Part shown: in pieces, positions 35,809 to 44,642 of the stretch
Layout of the letters: each line of letters begins with the position of its first letter
Position numbering within the stretch: position 1 is the stretch's first letter
Assembly (NCBI GenBank): GCA_017439185.1
Contig: JAFRTM010000012.1
Location: forward strand, 186,001-250,000
Origin: Bacteroidales bacterium
GTDB taxonomy: Bacteria > Bacteroidota > Bacteroidia > Bacteroidales > P3
Direction: 5' to 3'
DNA length: 64,000 bases
The notes under the pieces: generated by a model
The model's database searches: none
Told to the model about the DNA's origin: nothing
What the model saw: only the letters and a program-made list of their open reading frames with translations
Position numbers and translations under genes: made by a program

Positions 35809-36282
35809 ATGAAGATGAACGCTGTAGAACAAAGTTATTTGGAAAAAGCCGAGCAGTTGTGTGCGTCGGCAGAACAATGCACCTCGTCGGTAAGAAGGAA
35901 GCTGGCCGACTGGGGCTGCCCCATAGAGATGATGCCTAAGATAGTGGACAAGCTGGTGGCTACCGGTTTTGTGGACGAGATCCGCTATGTGAAGGCCTAC
36001 TGCGAGAGCAAGGCATTCTCGCAGAAATGGGGCAGGATAAAGATCCAGTCGATGCTGAGGCAGAAGCACATAGGCGGCGAGCTGATAGCAAAGGCTGTGA
36101 AGGAAATCGACGACGAACGCTACAGAGCGGTGCTCCGCGAAGTGGCCGAGGAGAAATGGAAGACCTGCCAAGTGGCTGACCCTATGAGGAGCCGCGGAAA
36201 ACTCATGGCATTCCTCGCAAGCCGTGGCTACGAGAGCGAGGTGGTGCAGGAAGTGGTGCAGGATATTATCAACAAGAAATGA
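35809..36282 (+). CDS. recX: RecX family regulatory protein
   Basis: 157 residues. RecX proteins bind RecA filaments and limit their activity. The three-helix repeat pattern is visible: RRKLADWGC, then GFVDEIRYVKAYCESKAFSQKWGRIKIQSMLRQKHI, then a C-terminal repeat around RGKLMAFLASRGYESEVVQEVV. The ATG at 35809 was chosen because the in-frame TTG upstream (35782) falls inside the -7 element; ATG 35815 is also possible. It is the first of seven closely spaced plus-strand genes. Confidence 0.88.
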   Translation: MKMNAVEQSYLEKAEQLCASAEQCTSSVRRKLADWGCPIEMMPKIVDKLVATGFVDEIRYVKAYCESKAFSQKWGRIKIQSMLRQKHIGGELIAKAVKEIDDERYRAVLREVAEEKWKTCQVADPMRSRGKLMAFLASRGYESEVVQEVVQDIINKK

Positions 36283-36321
36283 CAAATGGAAGTTTAATAT
36301 ATTTCTAAAAGACTAAAGACC

Positions 36322-37485
36322 ATGAAAAAGTTTTATATGATGATGGCGATGTCGTTGCTGATGGTTTTGCCGTTGGCGATGAACGCCCAACAGGAAGAAA
36401 CTGAAGCTAGCGAAGGTACGGCTGTAGAAGCCACTGTGGAAGAGGGAGCCGAGCAGGCTGCAGAAGCGGCTGAGGCTGTGTCCGAAGAGCCGGCCAAGAA
36501 AGGCGTGTGGACCACGAGCAGCACTCCGGCACTGAAGATCGACCAAGCCTACTACAACAACTGGTCGGCATCGGGCAACGCCCAATTGGCACTGACCGCC
36601 TCGTTCAACGGCAACTACAAATACACCAACACCAAGGACATTTGGGACAACGTGGTGGATCTGGCATTGGGTATGAACTGGCAGGACCTCGACGGCAAGA
36701 ACACTCCTCTGATGGAGAGCTTGCGCAAGAGCGAAGACAAGATTGACCTGACGAGTACCTACTCGCGCCAATTAAAGAAGGCGTGGAACGTTAACGCCAT
36801 GGCCAACTTCAAGACCCAGTTCTACAAAGGTTTCCAATATGGAGAAGACACCGTGCTGATTTCCCGTTTTATGGCGCCGGCCTATTTGACCACCGCCATC
36901 GGTTTCGAGTACAAGAAAGAATGGTGGAACGTGTCGCTGTCGTTCCTGACAGGTAAGACGACGTTTGTGTGCGACGACAACCTGATCGATGCCGGTTACA
37001 ACTATGGTGTACCTCAGAAACACCTCAACGACCCGGTGAATCCCCGTCACACCCACGCCTACTTCGGACTCGGTTCATACGTCAAGTTCTATATGAAGAA
37101 AGACATCGCGAAAAACTTGAACCTCTATGCAAGGGTAGAGCTCTTCTACGACTATATGAAACGCAGCAACCTGAAAGACGAGACGACCCGCGTGGAACTC
37201 TACAACAAGTCCAACGAGTTCTACGGAGACTGGAACTATGGCAAACAGTTGGGTTTCTGCCTCTGGCACGAAATGGATATCGACGTGGAGATGAGGTTGG
37301 AATATAGGTTCAGTTCATGGCTGGCGGCTTATGCAAGTTTCCAGGTTAGGTATGACAGCGACTTCCGCTCGCTGAACGATGCCGGCAACAGCGAGATGTG
37401 TAAGGGTGCCATGGGTGCCATCCAGTTCTACCAGACTGCCGGTCTGCAGGTCTATTTCAACTGGAAGACCCCCAAAGAAGGTTGA
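36322..37485 (+). CDS. DUF3078 outer-membrane-type protein
   Basis: 387 residues. Signal peptide MKKFYMMMAMSLLMVLPLAMNA. Then an acidic, Ala/Glu-rich linker (about 24-58, EETEASEGTAVEATVEEGAE) and a DUF3078 region with many alternating aromatic strands (NNWSASGNAQLALTASFNG, NLYARVELFYDYMKRSNL, LEYRFSSWLAAYASFQVRYD). It ends in a strand with aromatic residues (LQVYFNWK). The strand pattern suggests a beta-barrel in the outer membrane. Function is not established. It sits 39 bases after recX and 24 before the SAM hydrolase gene. Confidence 0.85.
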   Translation: MKKFYMMMAMSLLMVLPLAMNAQQEETEASEGTAVEATVEEGAEQAAEAAEAVSEEPAKKGVWTTSSTPALKIDQAYYNNWSASGNAQLALTASFNGNYKYTNTKDIWDNVVDLALGMNWQDLDGKNTPLMESLRKSEDKIDLTSTYSRQLKKAWNVNAMANFKTQFYKGFQYGEDTVLISRFMAPAYLTTAIGFEYKKEWWNVSLSFLTGKTTFVCDDNLIDAGYNYGVPQKHLNDPVNPRHTHAYFGLGSYVKFYMKKDIAKNLNLYARVELFYDYMKRSNLKDETTRVELYNKSNEFYGDWNYGKQLGFCLWHEMDIDVEMRLEYRFSSWLAAYASFQVRYDSDFRSLNDAGNSEMCKGAMGAIQFYQTAGLQVYFNWKTPKEG

Positions 37486-37509
37486 TGCTCAAACAGGAGG
37501 TTAGCTGAG

Positions 37510-38328
37510 ATGTCGCCGATCGTAACACTTACGTCCGACTGGGGAAAGGAAGGCTACTATGGAGGAATGCTGAAGGGACGCTTGTTCTCGATGATTCCCG
37601 AAGTAAGGGTGGTGGATATCACCCATAGCATAGAGCGATTCAACATAATCGAGGCCTCGTTCGTGGTAAAACATGGCTGCGACGGCTTCCCCTCCGGCAC
37701 TGTGCACATTGTAGATGTATGCAGCGAACGGACCAAGAACACGGGTTTTGTGGCGATGGAGGCGAAGGGACAATACTTTATTGCTGCCAACAACGGATTG
37801 CTGAGCCTTGCCTTTGGCGAGGATCACGGACGGGTGGTGGCAATAGGTTCTCAAAGTTTTTCGGATTCGCTGATGTTTGCAGCGCGGGACATTTTTGTCC
37901 CCGTAGCCGCTCACTTGGCTAACGGCGGTTCGCTGGAGTCCCTCGGACCGGAGGTGGCTCTGATCAACAAGATGCTGATGCCTAACAGGGAAAGTTCTAC
38001 GGAAACAACGTTGACGGTGGTATATATAGACAGCTATGGCAATGCTTATCTCAACATGAGTTTTGCCGAATTCGAAGCCAGGCGTCGCGGCCGTAAGTTT
38101 AACATCTGGAACAGCTCGGTGGTATTTGAGGACTGCTCCGTGAAAACGTCTTACAACGACATCGCCGAGCATCAGGGTTCGGGGGTGGCTGTAGTGCCAT
38201 CCTCTACCGGGTATATGCAGCTGGCGATGAATGGCAGGTCGCTCTACGATTTGTTGGGCATAAGCCTTAACGACCAGTTTTTTATTGAATTTTACGAATC
38301 ACAAAGCACAAATAATGTCACTACTTGA
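37510..38328 (+). CDS. SAM hydroxide adenosyltransferase (DUF62 family)
   Basis: 272 residues. Members hydrolyse S-adenosyl-methionine to adenosine and methionine and are related to fluorinase/chlorinase. The N-terminus LTSDWG-x-GYYGGMLKG carries the family's conserved Asp (D10). VDITHSI near residue 37 and a second domain with D-x-YGNAYLNM near residue 176 are present. It has no halogenase-specific feature that I can see. An AGGAGG ribosome site lies before the ATG. The 3' end overlaps the sufC start by 14 bases, so it is coupled to sufCD, an uncommon pairing. Confidence 0.88.
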   Translation: MSPIVTLTSDWGKEGYYGGMLKGRLFSMIPEVRVVDITHSIERFNIIEASFVVKHGCDGFPSGTVHIVDVCSERTKNTGFVAMEAKGQYFIAANNGLLSLAFGEDHGRVVAIGSQSFSDSLMFAARDIFVPVAAHLANGGSLESLGPEVALINKMLMPNRESSTETTLTVVYIDSYGNAYLNMSFAEFEARRRGRKFNIWNSSVVFEDCSVKTSYNDIAEHQGSGVAVVPSSTGYMQLAMNGRSLYDLLGISLNDQFFIEFYESQSTNNVTT

Positions 38329-39073
38329 AATAAAAGACTTGCACGCAAGTATCGAGGGAATGGAGATCCTGAAAGGGGTGAACCTTACGGTAAACGAGGG
38401 TGAAGTCCATTCCATTATGGGACCTAACGGCAACGGCAAAAGCACTCTGGCTGGTATCATCGCCGGCAATCCCAAATACAATGTCACCCAAGGCGAAGTC
38501 CTATACAAGGGCCGCAACATCTTGGACTGGCCGGTGGAGGTGAGAGCCGCCGAAGGACTCTTCCTCGGTTTCCAATACCCAGTTGAGATTGCGGGCGTGA
38601 GCATCGCCAACTTTATGCGCACGGCAGTCAACGAGCAACGCAAATACCGAGGCCTCGACCCTCTGAGCGGTAGCGAGTTTATGCGCCTCATGGAGGAGAA
38701 GAAGCAGGTGGTGGAGATGACCAAGGAGTTGGCCAACCGCTCTGTCAACGAAGGCTTCTCGGGTGGCGAGAAGAAGAAGAACGAGATATTCCAGATGGCT
38801 ATGCTCAACCCCACCCTGTCGATACTCGACGAGACCGACTCGGGCCTTGACATCGACGCTCTGAGGGTCGTGGCTAGCGGCGTCAACAAATTGAGGAGAC
38901 CCGACAACGCAACCATAGTGATAACCCACTACCAACGCCTCCTCGACTATATCGTGCCCGACTTCGTCCATATCCTCTACGAGGGCAAGATAGTGAAGAC
39001 CGGTCCGAAAGAGCTGGCTCTGGAGCTCGAAGAAAAAGGGTATGAGTGGATAAAGAAGGAGTTGGAACAATGA
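38315..39073 (+). CDS. sufC: Fe-S cluster assembly ATPase SufC
   Basis: 252 residues. Cytoplasmic ABC-type ATPase of the SufBCD scaffold complex. Walker A GPNGNGKST at about 36-44. SufC-type signature SGGEKKKNEIFQMA, Walker B with LDETDSGLDIDAL and the switch histidine in VITHYQRLLDYI. ATG 38315 was chosen because MSLLEIKDLHASI aligns with the family; an in-frame ATG 30 bases upstream lies inside the previous gene. It overlaps both neighbours (14 bases with DUF62, 4 with sufD). Confidence 0.96.
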   Translation: MSLLEIKDLHASIEGMEILKGVNLTVNEGEVHSIMGPNGNGKSTLAGIIAGNPKYNVTQGEVLYKGRNILDWPVEVRAAEGLFLGFQYPVEIAGVSIANFMRTAVNEQRKYRGLDPLSGSEFMRLMEEKKQVVEMTKELANRSVNEGFSGGEKKKNEIFQMAMLNPTLSILDETDSGLDIDALRVVASGVNKLRRPDNATIVITHYQRLLDYIVPDFVHILYEGKIVKTGPKELALELEEKGYEWIKKELEQ

Positions 39074-40179
39074 TAAGGAAAGATGTGTTGCCCGACGCGT
39101 GGAAAGGCATTGACTTCACGCAGTTCAAAGAAGACGAGATGTACCGTCCTTCGGAAGGCGACAGTGTGCGCGAGGTAGTCTGCAGCTGTAACATCCCCGA
39201 CCTCGACACCCAACGCCGCACCATCGTCAACGGCTACGGCAATGGCTTGTCGGTAAAGGTGAACGACGGAGAAATTGTAGAGAAACCTCTGCAGATTCAG
39301 TCGGTGGTAGCTATGGACCGTCGCACCCTCATCGAGCTTCACAACAGGATTGAGATAGGCAAGAACGCCCAAGTGAAGATCATCCACTGTGACGACACCG
39401 TGGGCGATACCGCATCCCTTAGCCGCAACACCACCGAGATCTCTATCGGCGAAGGGGCTGTGGTGGAATACTACAAGTTGCAGAACATCAACAACCAGTC
39501 GGGGCTGATAAACTCCACCACCATAACGATGGCGGCGGGTGCCCAGCTCAAGACTGCCTGCATTACCCTCAACGGAGGCCACATCTGCAACCATTACGAG
39601 GTGCGTATGACCGGCGAAGGCTGCAACCTCAACGCCGACGGACTCTACCTCATCGACGGCGACCAGAAATGCGACAACTATATCTTTGTGGAACACGCCT
39701 TTCCCAACTGCACCAGCAACGAACTCTACAAGGGCATCCTAGACGACAGGGCTCGGGCTTCGTTCAACGGGCATGTGCTCGTACAGGACGGCGCCTACAA
39801 GACCGAGGCGGTACAGAACAACCGCAACATCCTCCTGACCGACAAGGCTCATGTGGAGACCAAGCCGTTCCTGGAAATTTACAACGACGACGTGAAGTGT
39901 GCCCACGGCTCGGCAGTAGGACAACTCGACGACAAGGCCATGTTCTATATGCGCACCCGCGGCATCACCGAACGCACCGCCCGCACCATGCTGGCCTACG
40001 CCTTCTGCGACGAGGTGATTCGCAACATCGGCATCGAGCCTCTGCGCCGTGCCATAAGCGATATGGTCAAGAAACGCCTCCACGGCGAACTGCGTCCTTG
40101 CGACGGTTGTGCCCTCCAGTGCAGCACTCCTTGCAACGGCTCCGAAGTCCATTTTGCCATTGATCCTTCTAAATTGTAA
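39070..40179 (+). CDS. sufD: Fe-S cluster assembly protein SufD
   Basis: 369 residues. Beta-helix scaffold partner of SufB/SufC. The core strands and C-terminal part (NNRNILLTDKAHVETKPFLEIYNDDVKCAHGSAVGQLDDKAMFYMRTRGI) are typical of the SufB/D family. Length and the absence of the SufB N-terminal cysteine motifs favour SufD. The ATG at 39070 overlaps the sufC stop (ATGA). The extreme C-terminus is cysteine-rich (RPCDGCALQCSTPCNG, four Cys in 13 residues), beyond what I expect for SufD. No sufB or sufS is seen in the window. Confidence 0.92.
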   Translation: MIRKDVLPDAWKGIDFTQFKEDEMYRPSEGDSVREVVCSCNIPDLDTQRRTIVNGYGNGLSVKVNDGEIVEKPLQIQSVVAMDRRTLIELHNRIEIGKNAQVKIIHCDDTVGDTASLSRNTTEISIGEGAVVEYYKLQNINNQSGLINSTTITMAAGAQLKTACITLNGGHICNHYEVRMTGEGCNLNADGLYLIDGDQKCDNYIFVEHAFPNCTSNELYKGILDDRARASFNGHVLVQDGAYKTEAVQNNRNILLTDKAHVETKPFLEIYNDDVKCAHGSAVGQLDDKAMFYMRTRGITERTARTMLAYAFCDEVIRNIGIEPLRRAISDMVKKRLHGELRPCDGCALQCSTPCNGSEVHFAIDPSKL

Positions 40180-40185
40180 GAACCT

Positions 40186-42066
40186 ATGAAAAAGCTGGCG
40201 ACCATAATAGTAGCGATGATTTGTGTGGCAGGTGTGTTTGCTCAAAGTGAAGGGGTTACCTGTGGCCCTCGCTTCAAACCTGCCGACCAGCAGATGCTCG
40301 ACAAGGCTGTCTCCCAGCTGAAGAACCACCGCTACAAGGAGTGCCGCGAGATGCTCCACAAGCTCAGCGCCAAGTACCCTTCCGCCCCCGACCCCTATTT
40401 CTACCTCGGTCTGGCTTCGGTGGGCAAGGACTATAATGCTGCGGGCATCAGAAAATACTTCACCAAGGTGGCCTCTCTTTGCCCCGACTATCCCAACGCA
40501 CTGGCTCACTACTACCTCGCCATCGTCTATTATACCGACGAGAAATTTGACGAAGCAGTGGCCGAGCTGAAACGCTATTTCGAGATATACGACGCCAACC
40601 GTACCACCGAATACGAGGCGGTCTATGAAGAGGCTTCGAACTACCTCTATTGGTCCACTTTCCTCGCCGAGGCATATCAGAACAAGGCTCCGTTCGACCC
40701 CAAGCCCATGTTGGGCGTCTCTTCCAAGGAGAACGAGTGGCTTCCCTACCTTTCCCCCGACGGCAAGACTATGTATTACCTCCGCGAGGTCGCCGAGGAC
40801 CGTTCGGCGGGATTCTACAAGAAGGAGATGGTGGAGAAATTCCTGAGGCTCTACTCCTCGACTCTCCGCGACAGCACCTTCACCGAAGGCGCTGAGATGC
40901 CTATGCCGTTCAACACCACCTCCAACGAGGGCAATGTCACCCTTACTGCCGACGGTTGCACTATGTACTACGCCATGATGAAGCTGAAAAACGGCTACGC
41001 CAACTGCGACATATTCACCACCACGAAGAAGAACGGCCGTTGGTCTCCGCTGACCAATGCGGGAACCAATGTGAACGGCGAGAAGTCCTGGGAGTCCCAA
41101 CCCTCGGTGACAGCCGACGGCCAATATCTCTATTTCGCCTCCAACCGTCAAGGGGGCATGGGCGGCACCGACATCTGGCGTTGCCACCGGCTGCCTAACG
41201 GCGACTGGAGCCGTGCCGAGAACCTGGGACCTTCGGTCAACACTGCCGGCAACGAGAAATGTCCTTTCATCCACGCCGACGGCAAGACTCTCTATTTTGC
41301 TTCCGACGGCTGGCAGGGCTTCGGCGGCTACGATATGTATTTCATCAACATCAACGACACCTACCTCCAGCGGCCTACCAATATGGGGCTTCCCATCAAT
41401 TCGGAAAATGACGAGATTTGTTTCGGTGTCACCTCCGACGGCTCCAAAGGCTACTATGCCGGCAAGCCTTCCGAGGGCGTCGACGGCATAGGCGGCAGCG
41501 ACATCTTCTTCTTCGACCTCTACCCGGCCGCTCGCCCCGAACCCATGGTGCTCTCCAAAGGGCAGGTGTCCTCCGACTCGGGCAAGCCTGTCGGCGCCAA
41601 GGTCCAGCTCTACCGGGCTGGCGCCAACCGTTCCGACTACGAGGCCGACAGCCTCAGCGGCAATGTCCATCTTATGCTGTCCATGAAGGAGGACAACCTC
41701 CTGGTGGCTCAGGCTGAAGGCTTTATGCCGGGAGTGAAAGTCATAAAGGCTTCCACCGTGAAACGCAGCCGCGAAGAATCGGTCGGAACGGTCACTTTGC
41801 GGCCTCTCAAGAAGGGTGGCAAGTACACCGTGCCGGGCATCCAGGTAACCTCGGAGGGCCTCAATCGCGAGTCGCGAATGATGATTGACGCCTATATTGC
41901 CTTCCTCCGCGAACATCCTATGGTGCATGTCCGCATCGAAGGCCTCACCGAACGCACCGTGAAGGCGGTGTACGACTACATGCTGGCCCAGAAGATGCGC
42001 AAGGAACGCCTCGCTTTCAAGGTGGGCGACACGATGGAACTCACTTTTGTTGTGACTCAGAAATAG
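40186..42066 (+). CDS. PorE-like TPR / beta-propeller / OmpA-like periplasmic protein
   Basis: 626 residues. Signal peptide (MKKLATIIVAMICVAGVFAQ). TPR-like helices at about 35-150 (KAVSQLKNHRYKECREMLHKL, PYFYLGLASVGKDYNAAGIRKY). A PD40/WD40-like propeller at about 168-420 with repeated LSPDGKTMYY, YLYFASNRQGGMGGTDIW, YFASDGWQGFGGYDMY and GGSDIFFFD. A carboxypeptidase-regulatory-like domain at about 455-530. A short C-terminal segment (about 545-626) with a reduced OmpA-like pattern. This order matches PorE, the T9SS-linked cell-envelope protein of Porphyromonas. Several paralogues with this layout exist in Bacteroidota, so the exact role is uncertain. There is no lipobox. It starts 6 bases after sufD. 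Confidence 0.75.
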   Translation: MKKLATIIVAMICVAGVFAQSEGVTCGPRFKPADQQMLDKAVSQLKNHRYKECREMLHKLSAKYPSAPDPYFYLGLASVGKDYNAAGIRKYFTKVASLCPDYPNALAHYYLAIVYYTDEKFDEAVAELKRYFEIYDANRTTEYEAVYEEASNYLYWSTFLAEAYQNKAPFDPKPMLGVSSKENEWLPYLSPDGKTMYYLREVAEDRSAGFYKKEMVEKFLRLYSSTLRDSTFTEGAEMPMPFNTTSNEGNVTLTADGCTMYYAMMKLKNGYANCDIFTTTKKNGRWSPLTNAGTNVNGEKSWESQPSVTADGQYLYFASNRQGGMGGTDIWRCHRLPNGDWSRAENLGPSVNTAGNEKCPFIHADGKTLYFASDGWQGFGGYDMYFININDTYLQRPTNMGLPINSENDEICFGVTSDGSKGYYAGKPSEGVDGIGGSDIFFFDLYPAARPEPMVLSKGQVSSDSGKPVGAKVQLYRAGANRSDYEADSLSGNVHLMLSMKEDNLLVAQAEGFMPGVKVIKASTVKRSREESVGTVTLRPLKKGGKYTVPGIQVTSEGLNRESRMMIDAYIAFLREHPMVHVRIEGLTERTVKAVYDYMLAQKMRKERLAFKVGDTMELTFVVTQK

Positions 42067-42072
42067 TACGCC

Positions 42073-43938
42073 GTGGCTTCTCTCTCTCAACCCAAGGACA
42101 ACGGTCTCAAGATGATTTGGCGGGTCTTCGCATATCTCCGTTTCTTCCCTCGTGAGATCTCCTTGAACGTGGTTTTCAACCTTCTTGCTGTCCTCTTCAA
42201 TCTCTCGTCGTTTGTCTTCATCGTCCCGTTCATCGAGTTGTTGTTCGGCATCGGCGAAGTTCCGGCCGAGCAACCTCCTCTCGCTTTCAGCCAGAAGGCT
42301 CTCTCGGCATGGATGGAATGGCAGCTCGCCAATGACAAGCTCCACTACGGCCTCTGGCGGTGCCTGGCTATGGTGGCGGCGGCTTACCTCTCCAGTTCTC
42401 TCCTCTCCAACCTCTTCCGCTACCTCGCACTCTATTTTCTCAGCCCGGTACGCAACGGCGTCATCGAGCGGCTCCGCAACGACTTCTACCACCGCGCCAC
42501 CATTCTCCCCATCGCTTTCTTCAAACGTCAACGCAGTGGCGACATCCTCAGCCGCATGTCCAACGACCTTGTCGACATCGAGTGGAGCGTCGTATGCTCC
42601 ATGCAGTCTATCATCAAGGACCCCATCAATGTGCTGGTGTTTTCTGCCGCACTGATTTATATAAGCCCCCGCCTCTTCCTCTACTTCCTTCTGATAATGC
42701 CGGTGGCCGTATTTCTCATCAACCTTATCGGCCGTAGCCTCAAACGCAACGCCACCCGCAGCCAGACCACTCTTGGCGGCCTCTTCGCCGTCATCGAGGA
42801 AAGCATCTCCAACATCAGTGTTGTGAAAGCTTTTCGTCGCGAACGGCTCCGCGAGCAACGTCTCGACGAGGTCAACCGTGACTACTGCCGATCTATGGAG
42901 AAGGTGGTGGTTCGGCGTGAACTGAGCAGCCCTCTCTCCGAAGTGCTCGGCACCATAGGTCTCATGGCGGTTCTCGTCCTCGGCGGCACTGCCGTCCTCC
43001 ACGGCGAGCTCCTCCCCTCGGTGTTCATCCTCTTCGTCATCGTCTTCGCCCGTCTCATCCCTCCGGTGCAGGATCTGGTCAAGGCCTACAACAGCCTCCT
43101 CAAAGGCAACGCCTCGGCATCCCGTATGTTCGAGGTCATCGACGCCGACGAGGTCATCACCCAAAAGCCTGACGCCCATGTGCTCTCCTCCTTCGACGAC
43201 GCTATCGAATACCACGACGTCTCCTTCCGCTACGACGACCGCGACTCCACCTCCAACCCCACTGTGCTCGACCACATTGACCTCCGCATCCCCAAAGGCA
43301 AGACCATCGCCATCGTAGGCCCCTCGGGCTCGGGCAAATCCACTCTTGTGGACCTCCTGCCTCGCTTCTTCGACGTCTCCGACGGCCATATCACCATCGA
43401 CGGCCTCGACCTCCGCGACTGCGACATTGCAAGCCTCCGCAGCCTCTTCGCCATAGTCTCCCAAAACTGCATCCTCTTCAACGACTCCGTGGCTGCCAAC
43501 ATAGCTTTCGGCCACGACCACTACAGCCTCGACGATGTCCGCCAGGCTGCACGTGTGGCTTTCGCCGACGACTTCATCTCCGCTCTCCCTCAGGGCTATG
43601 ACACCATCGTCGGCGACCGCGGCATGCTCCTCTCGGGAGGCCAGCGCCAGCGTCTCAGCATCGCACGCGCCGTACTCAAGAATCCTCCCATCCTCATACT
43701 CGACGAGGCTACGTCGGCTCTCGACAACGAGTCGGAATACCACGTCCAGCAGGCTCTCGACGCACTGATGAAGGGCCGCACCACCATCGTCATCGCTCAC
43801 CGCCTCTCCACCATCCGCAACGCTGACCTTATCTGCCTCCTCCACAAAGGCAAAATCATCGAACAGGGAACCCACCAACAATTGATGGAAGCGGGGGGCG
43901 AGTACCGCAAAATGGTGGACATCCAAACCTTTGCCTAA
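42073..43938 (+). CDS. ABC exporter, fused permease and ATPase (MsbA-like)
   Basis: 621 residues. Six predicted membrane helices in the first about 320 residues (e.g. LNVVFNLLAVLFNLSSFVFIVPFIELLFG, LFLYFLLIMPVAVFLINLI). A nucleotide-binding domain follows: Walker A GPSGSGKST, Q-loop in IVSQNCILFND, signature LSGGQRQRLS, Walker B ILILDEATSALD, switch His in VIAHRLSTI. It is a type I exporter half-transporter acting as a homodimer; the layout fits MsbA-like lipid A or peptide exporters, and the substrate is not shown. GTG at 42073 is 6 bases after the preceding stop; ATG 42112 is an alternative start. Last gene of the recX run; no clear terminator follows. Confidence 0.92.
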   Translation: MASLSQPKDNGLKMIWRVFAYLRFFPREISLNVVFNLLAVLFNLSSFVFIVPFIELLFGIGEVPAEQPPLAFSQKALSAWMEWQLANDKLHYGLWRCLAMVAAAYLSSSLLSNLFRYLALYFLSPVRNGVIERLRNDFYHRATILPIAFFKRQRSGDILSRMSNDLVDIEWSVVCSMQSIIKDPINVLVFSAALIYISPRLFLYFLLIMPVAVFLINLIGRSLKRNATRSQTTLGGLFAVIEESISNISVVKAFRRERLREQRLDEVNRDYCRSMEKVVVRRELSSPLSEVLGTIGLMAVLVLGGTAVLHGELLPSVFILFVIVFARLIPPVQDLVKAYNSLLKGNASASRMFEVIDADEVITQKPDAHVLSSFDDAIEYHDVSFRYDDRDSTSNPTVLDHIDLRIPKGKTIAIVGPSGSGKSTLVDLLPRFFDVSDGHITIDGLDLRDCDIASLRSLFAIVSQNCILFNDSVAANIAFGHDHYSLDDVRQAARVAFADDFISALPQGYDTIVGDRGMLLSGGQRQRLSIARAVLKNPPILILDEATSALDNESEYHVQQALDALMKGRTTIVIAHRLSTIRNADLICLLHKGKIIEQGTHQQLMEAGGEYRKMVDIQTFA

Positions 43939-44012
43939 AAAAAATATCATATCGTAAACCATTGTGTTATAGTGTTTTTGTGTTTTGTGTTTATGCTCTA
44001 CGGATAAAAAAG

Positions 44013-44043
44013 TTTGTCAATTAAAAAAATCTTCGTACTTTTG
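44013..44043 (+). promoter_or_regulatory. Promoter for tRNA-Val
   Basis: TTTG 44013-44016, 19 bases, TACTTTTG 44036-44043 (TAnnTTTG). 27 bases before the tRNA. Confidence 0.78.
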
Positions 44044-44070
44044 CACCCGATTTTGAGAGCAGAATCCTCT

Positions 44071-44148
44071 GGAAGTTTAGCTCAGCCGGTTCAGAGCACT
44101 TGCCTTACAAGCAAGGGGTCACTGGTTCGAATCCAGTAACTTCCACCA
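44071..44148 (+). tRNA. tRNA-Val (TAC), CCA encoded
   Basis: Acceptor stem GGAAGTT / AACTTCC. Anticodon arm CTTGC-CTTACAA-GCAAG with anticodon TAC, T-loop GGTTCGAATCC, discriminator A, encoded CCA at 44146-44148. Confidence 0.96.
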
Positions 44149-44154
44149 CCCAAG

Positions 44155-44183
44155 AAGGAAGACACACAAGGTCTTCCTTTTTT
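44155..44183 (+). terminator. Terminator after tRNA-Val
   Basis: AAGGAAGAC, loop ACACAAG, GTCTTCCTT followed by TTTT. Perfect 9-bp stem, 6 bases after the encoded CCA. Confidence 0.85.
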
Positions 44184-44243
44184 CGTTGTCCCTTCCCAAT
44201 GACTTTCATGCTCAGCCAACCGAATCAACTGCCTCCATATATA

Positions 44244-44503
44244 TATATAGTCGCAAAATTACCCCGATTCGGGGGAATTTTAACACTCTTTAACTATTTA
44301 TTTCCTCCCTCTCACGCAGCCCCCCTCTCTCTTTAATAAGAGAGGGGGCGGGTGAGCCATCTTTACTTTGCCTTTACTTTAACCTTACTTTACCCTGGAC
44401 CTCATCTTAATGTCACCTTAGTCAATAACCAGTGTCAGGATCCTCCGAGTCAAAACTTTTTTTACAAAATTCCGTCGAGTTCACTCTTTTTTGCGACTAT
44501 ATA
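44244..44503 (+). mobile_element. MITE-like repeat element, copy 2
   Basis: 260 bases, nearly identical inside to 23731-23989 and in the same orientation. The ends are TATATAGTCGCAAAA and TTTTGCGACTATATA. The outermost bases differ from copy 1 but still pair with each other, so both copies keep perfect terminal complementarity. The internal GC palindrome and the 10-bp CT/AG-rich hairpin are conserved. It lies after the tRNA-Val terminator, about 140 bases before the DUF4296 gene. No transposase is encoded. Confidence 0.75.
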
Positions 44504-44604
44504 CTCAAAGGCCCCTTTCACAAGAATATTTCTCCAGTCATGACGAACTTTTGCCACCAGCCCATAACAATCCGCTTCGACAAAAAATCTAAAAAAGAAT
44601 CCAA

Positions 44605-44638
44605 AATGTCTCTATTAAAAAAAATCTTCGTATCTTTG
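44605..44638 (+). promoter_or_regulatory. Promoter overlapping the start of the DUF4296 gene
   Basis: TATCTTTG at 44631-44638 is a perfect -7 element. The -33 region is weak. The predicted RNA start is near 44645, essentially at the GTG start codon (44643). Confidence 0.65.
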
Positions 44639-44642
44639 CAGT

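Noticed and set aside
37510-38328. Fluorinase/chlorinase halogenation system
   Set aside because: The protein is a general DUF62 SAM hydrolase. No halogenase-specific loop or biosynthetic neighbours can be seen.
39739-43962. 1407-codon open frame on the reverse strand across sufD, the PorE-like gene and the exporter
   Set aside because: It lies antisense to three well-identified genes in one operon. The translation shows low-complexity His/Val/Glu-rich sequence without motifs; it follows from the strong G/C third-position bias of the sense genes.
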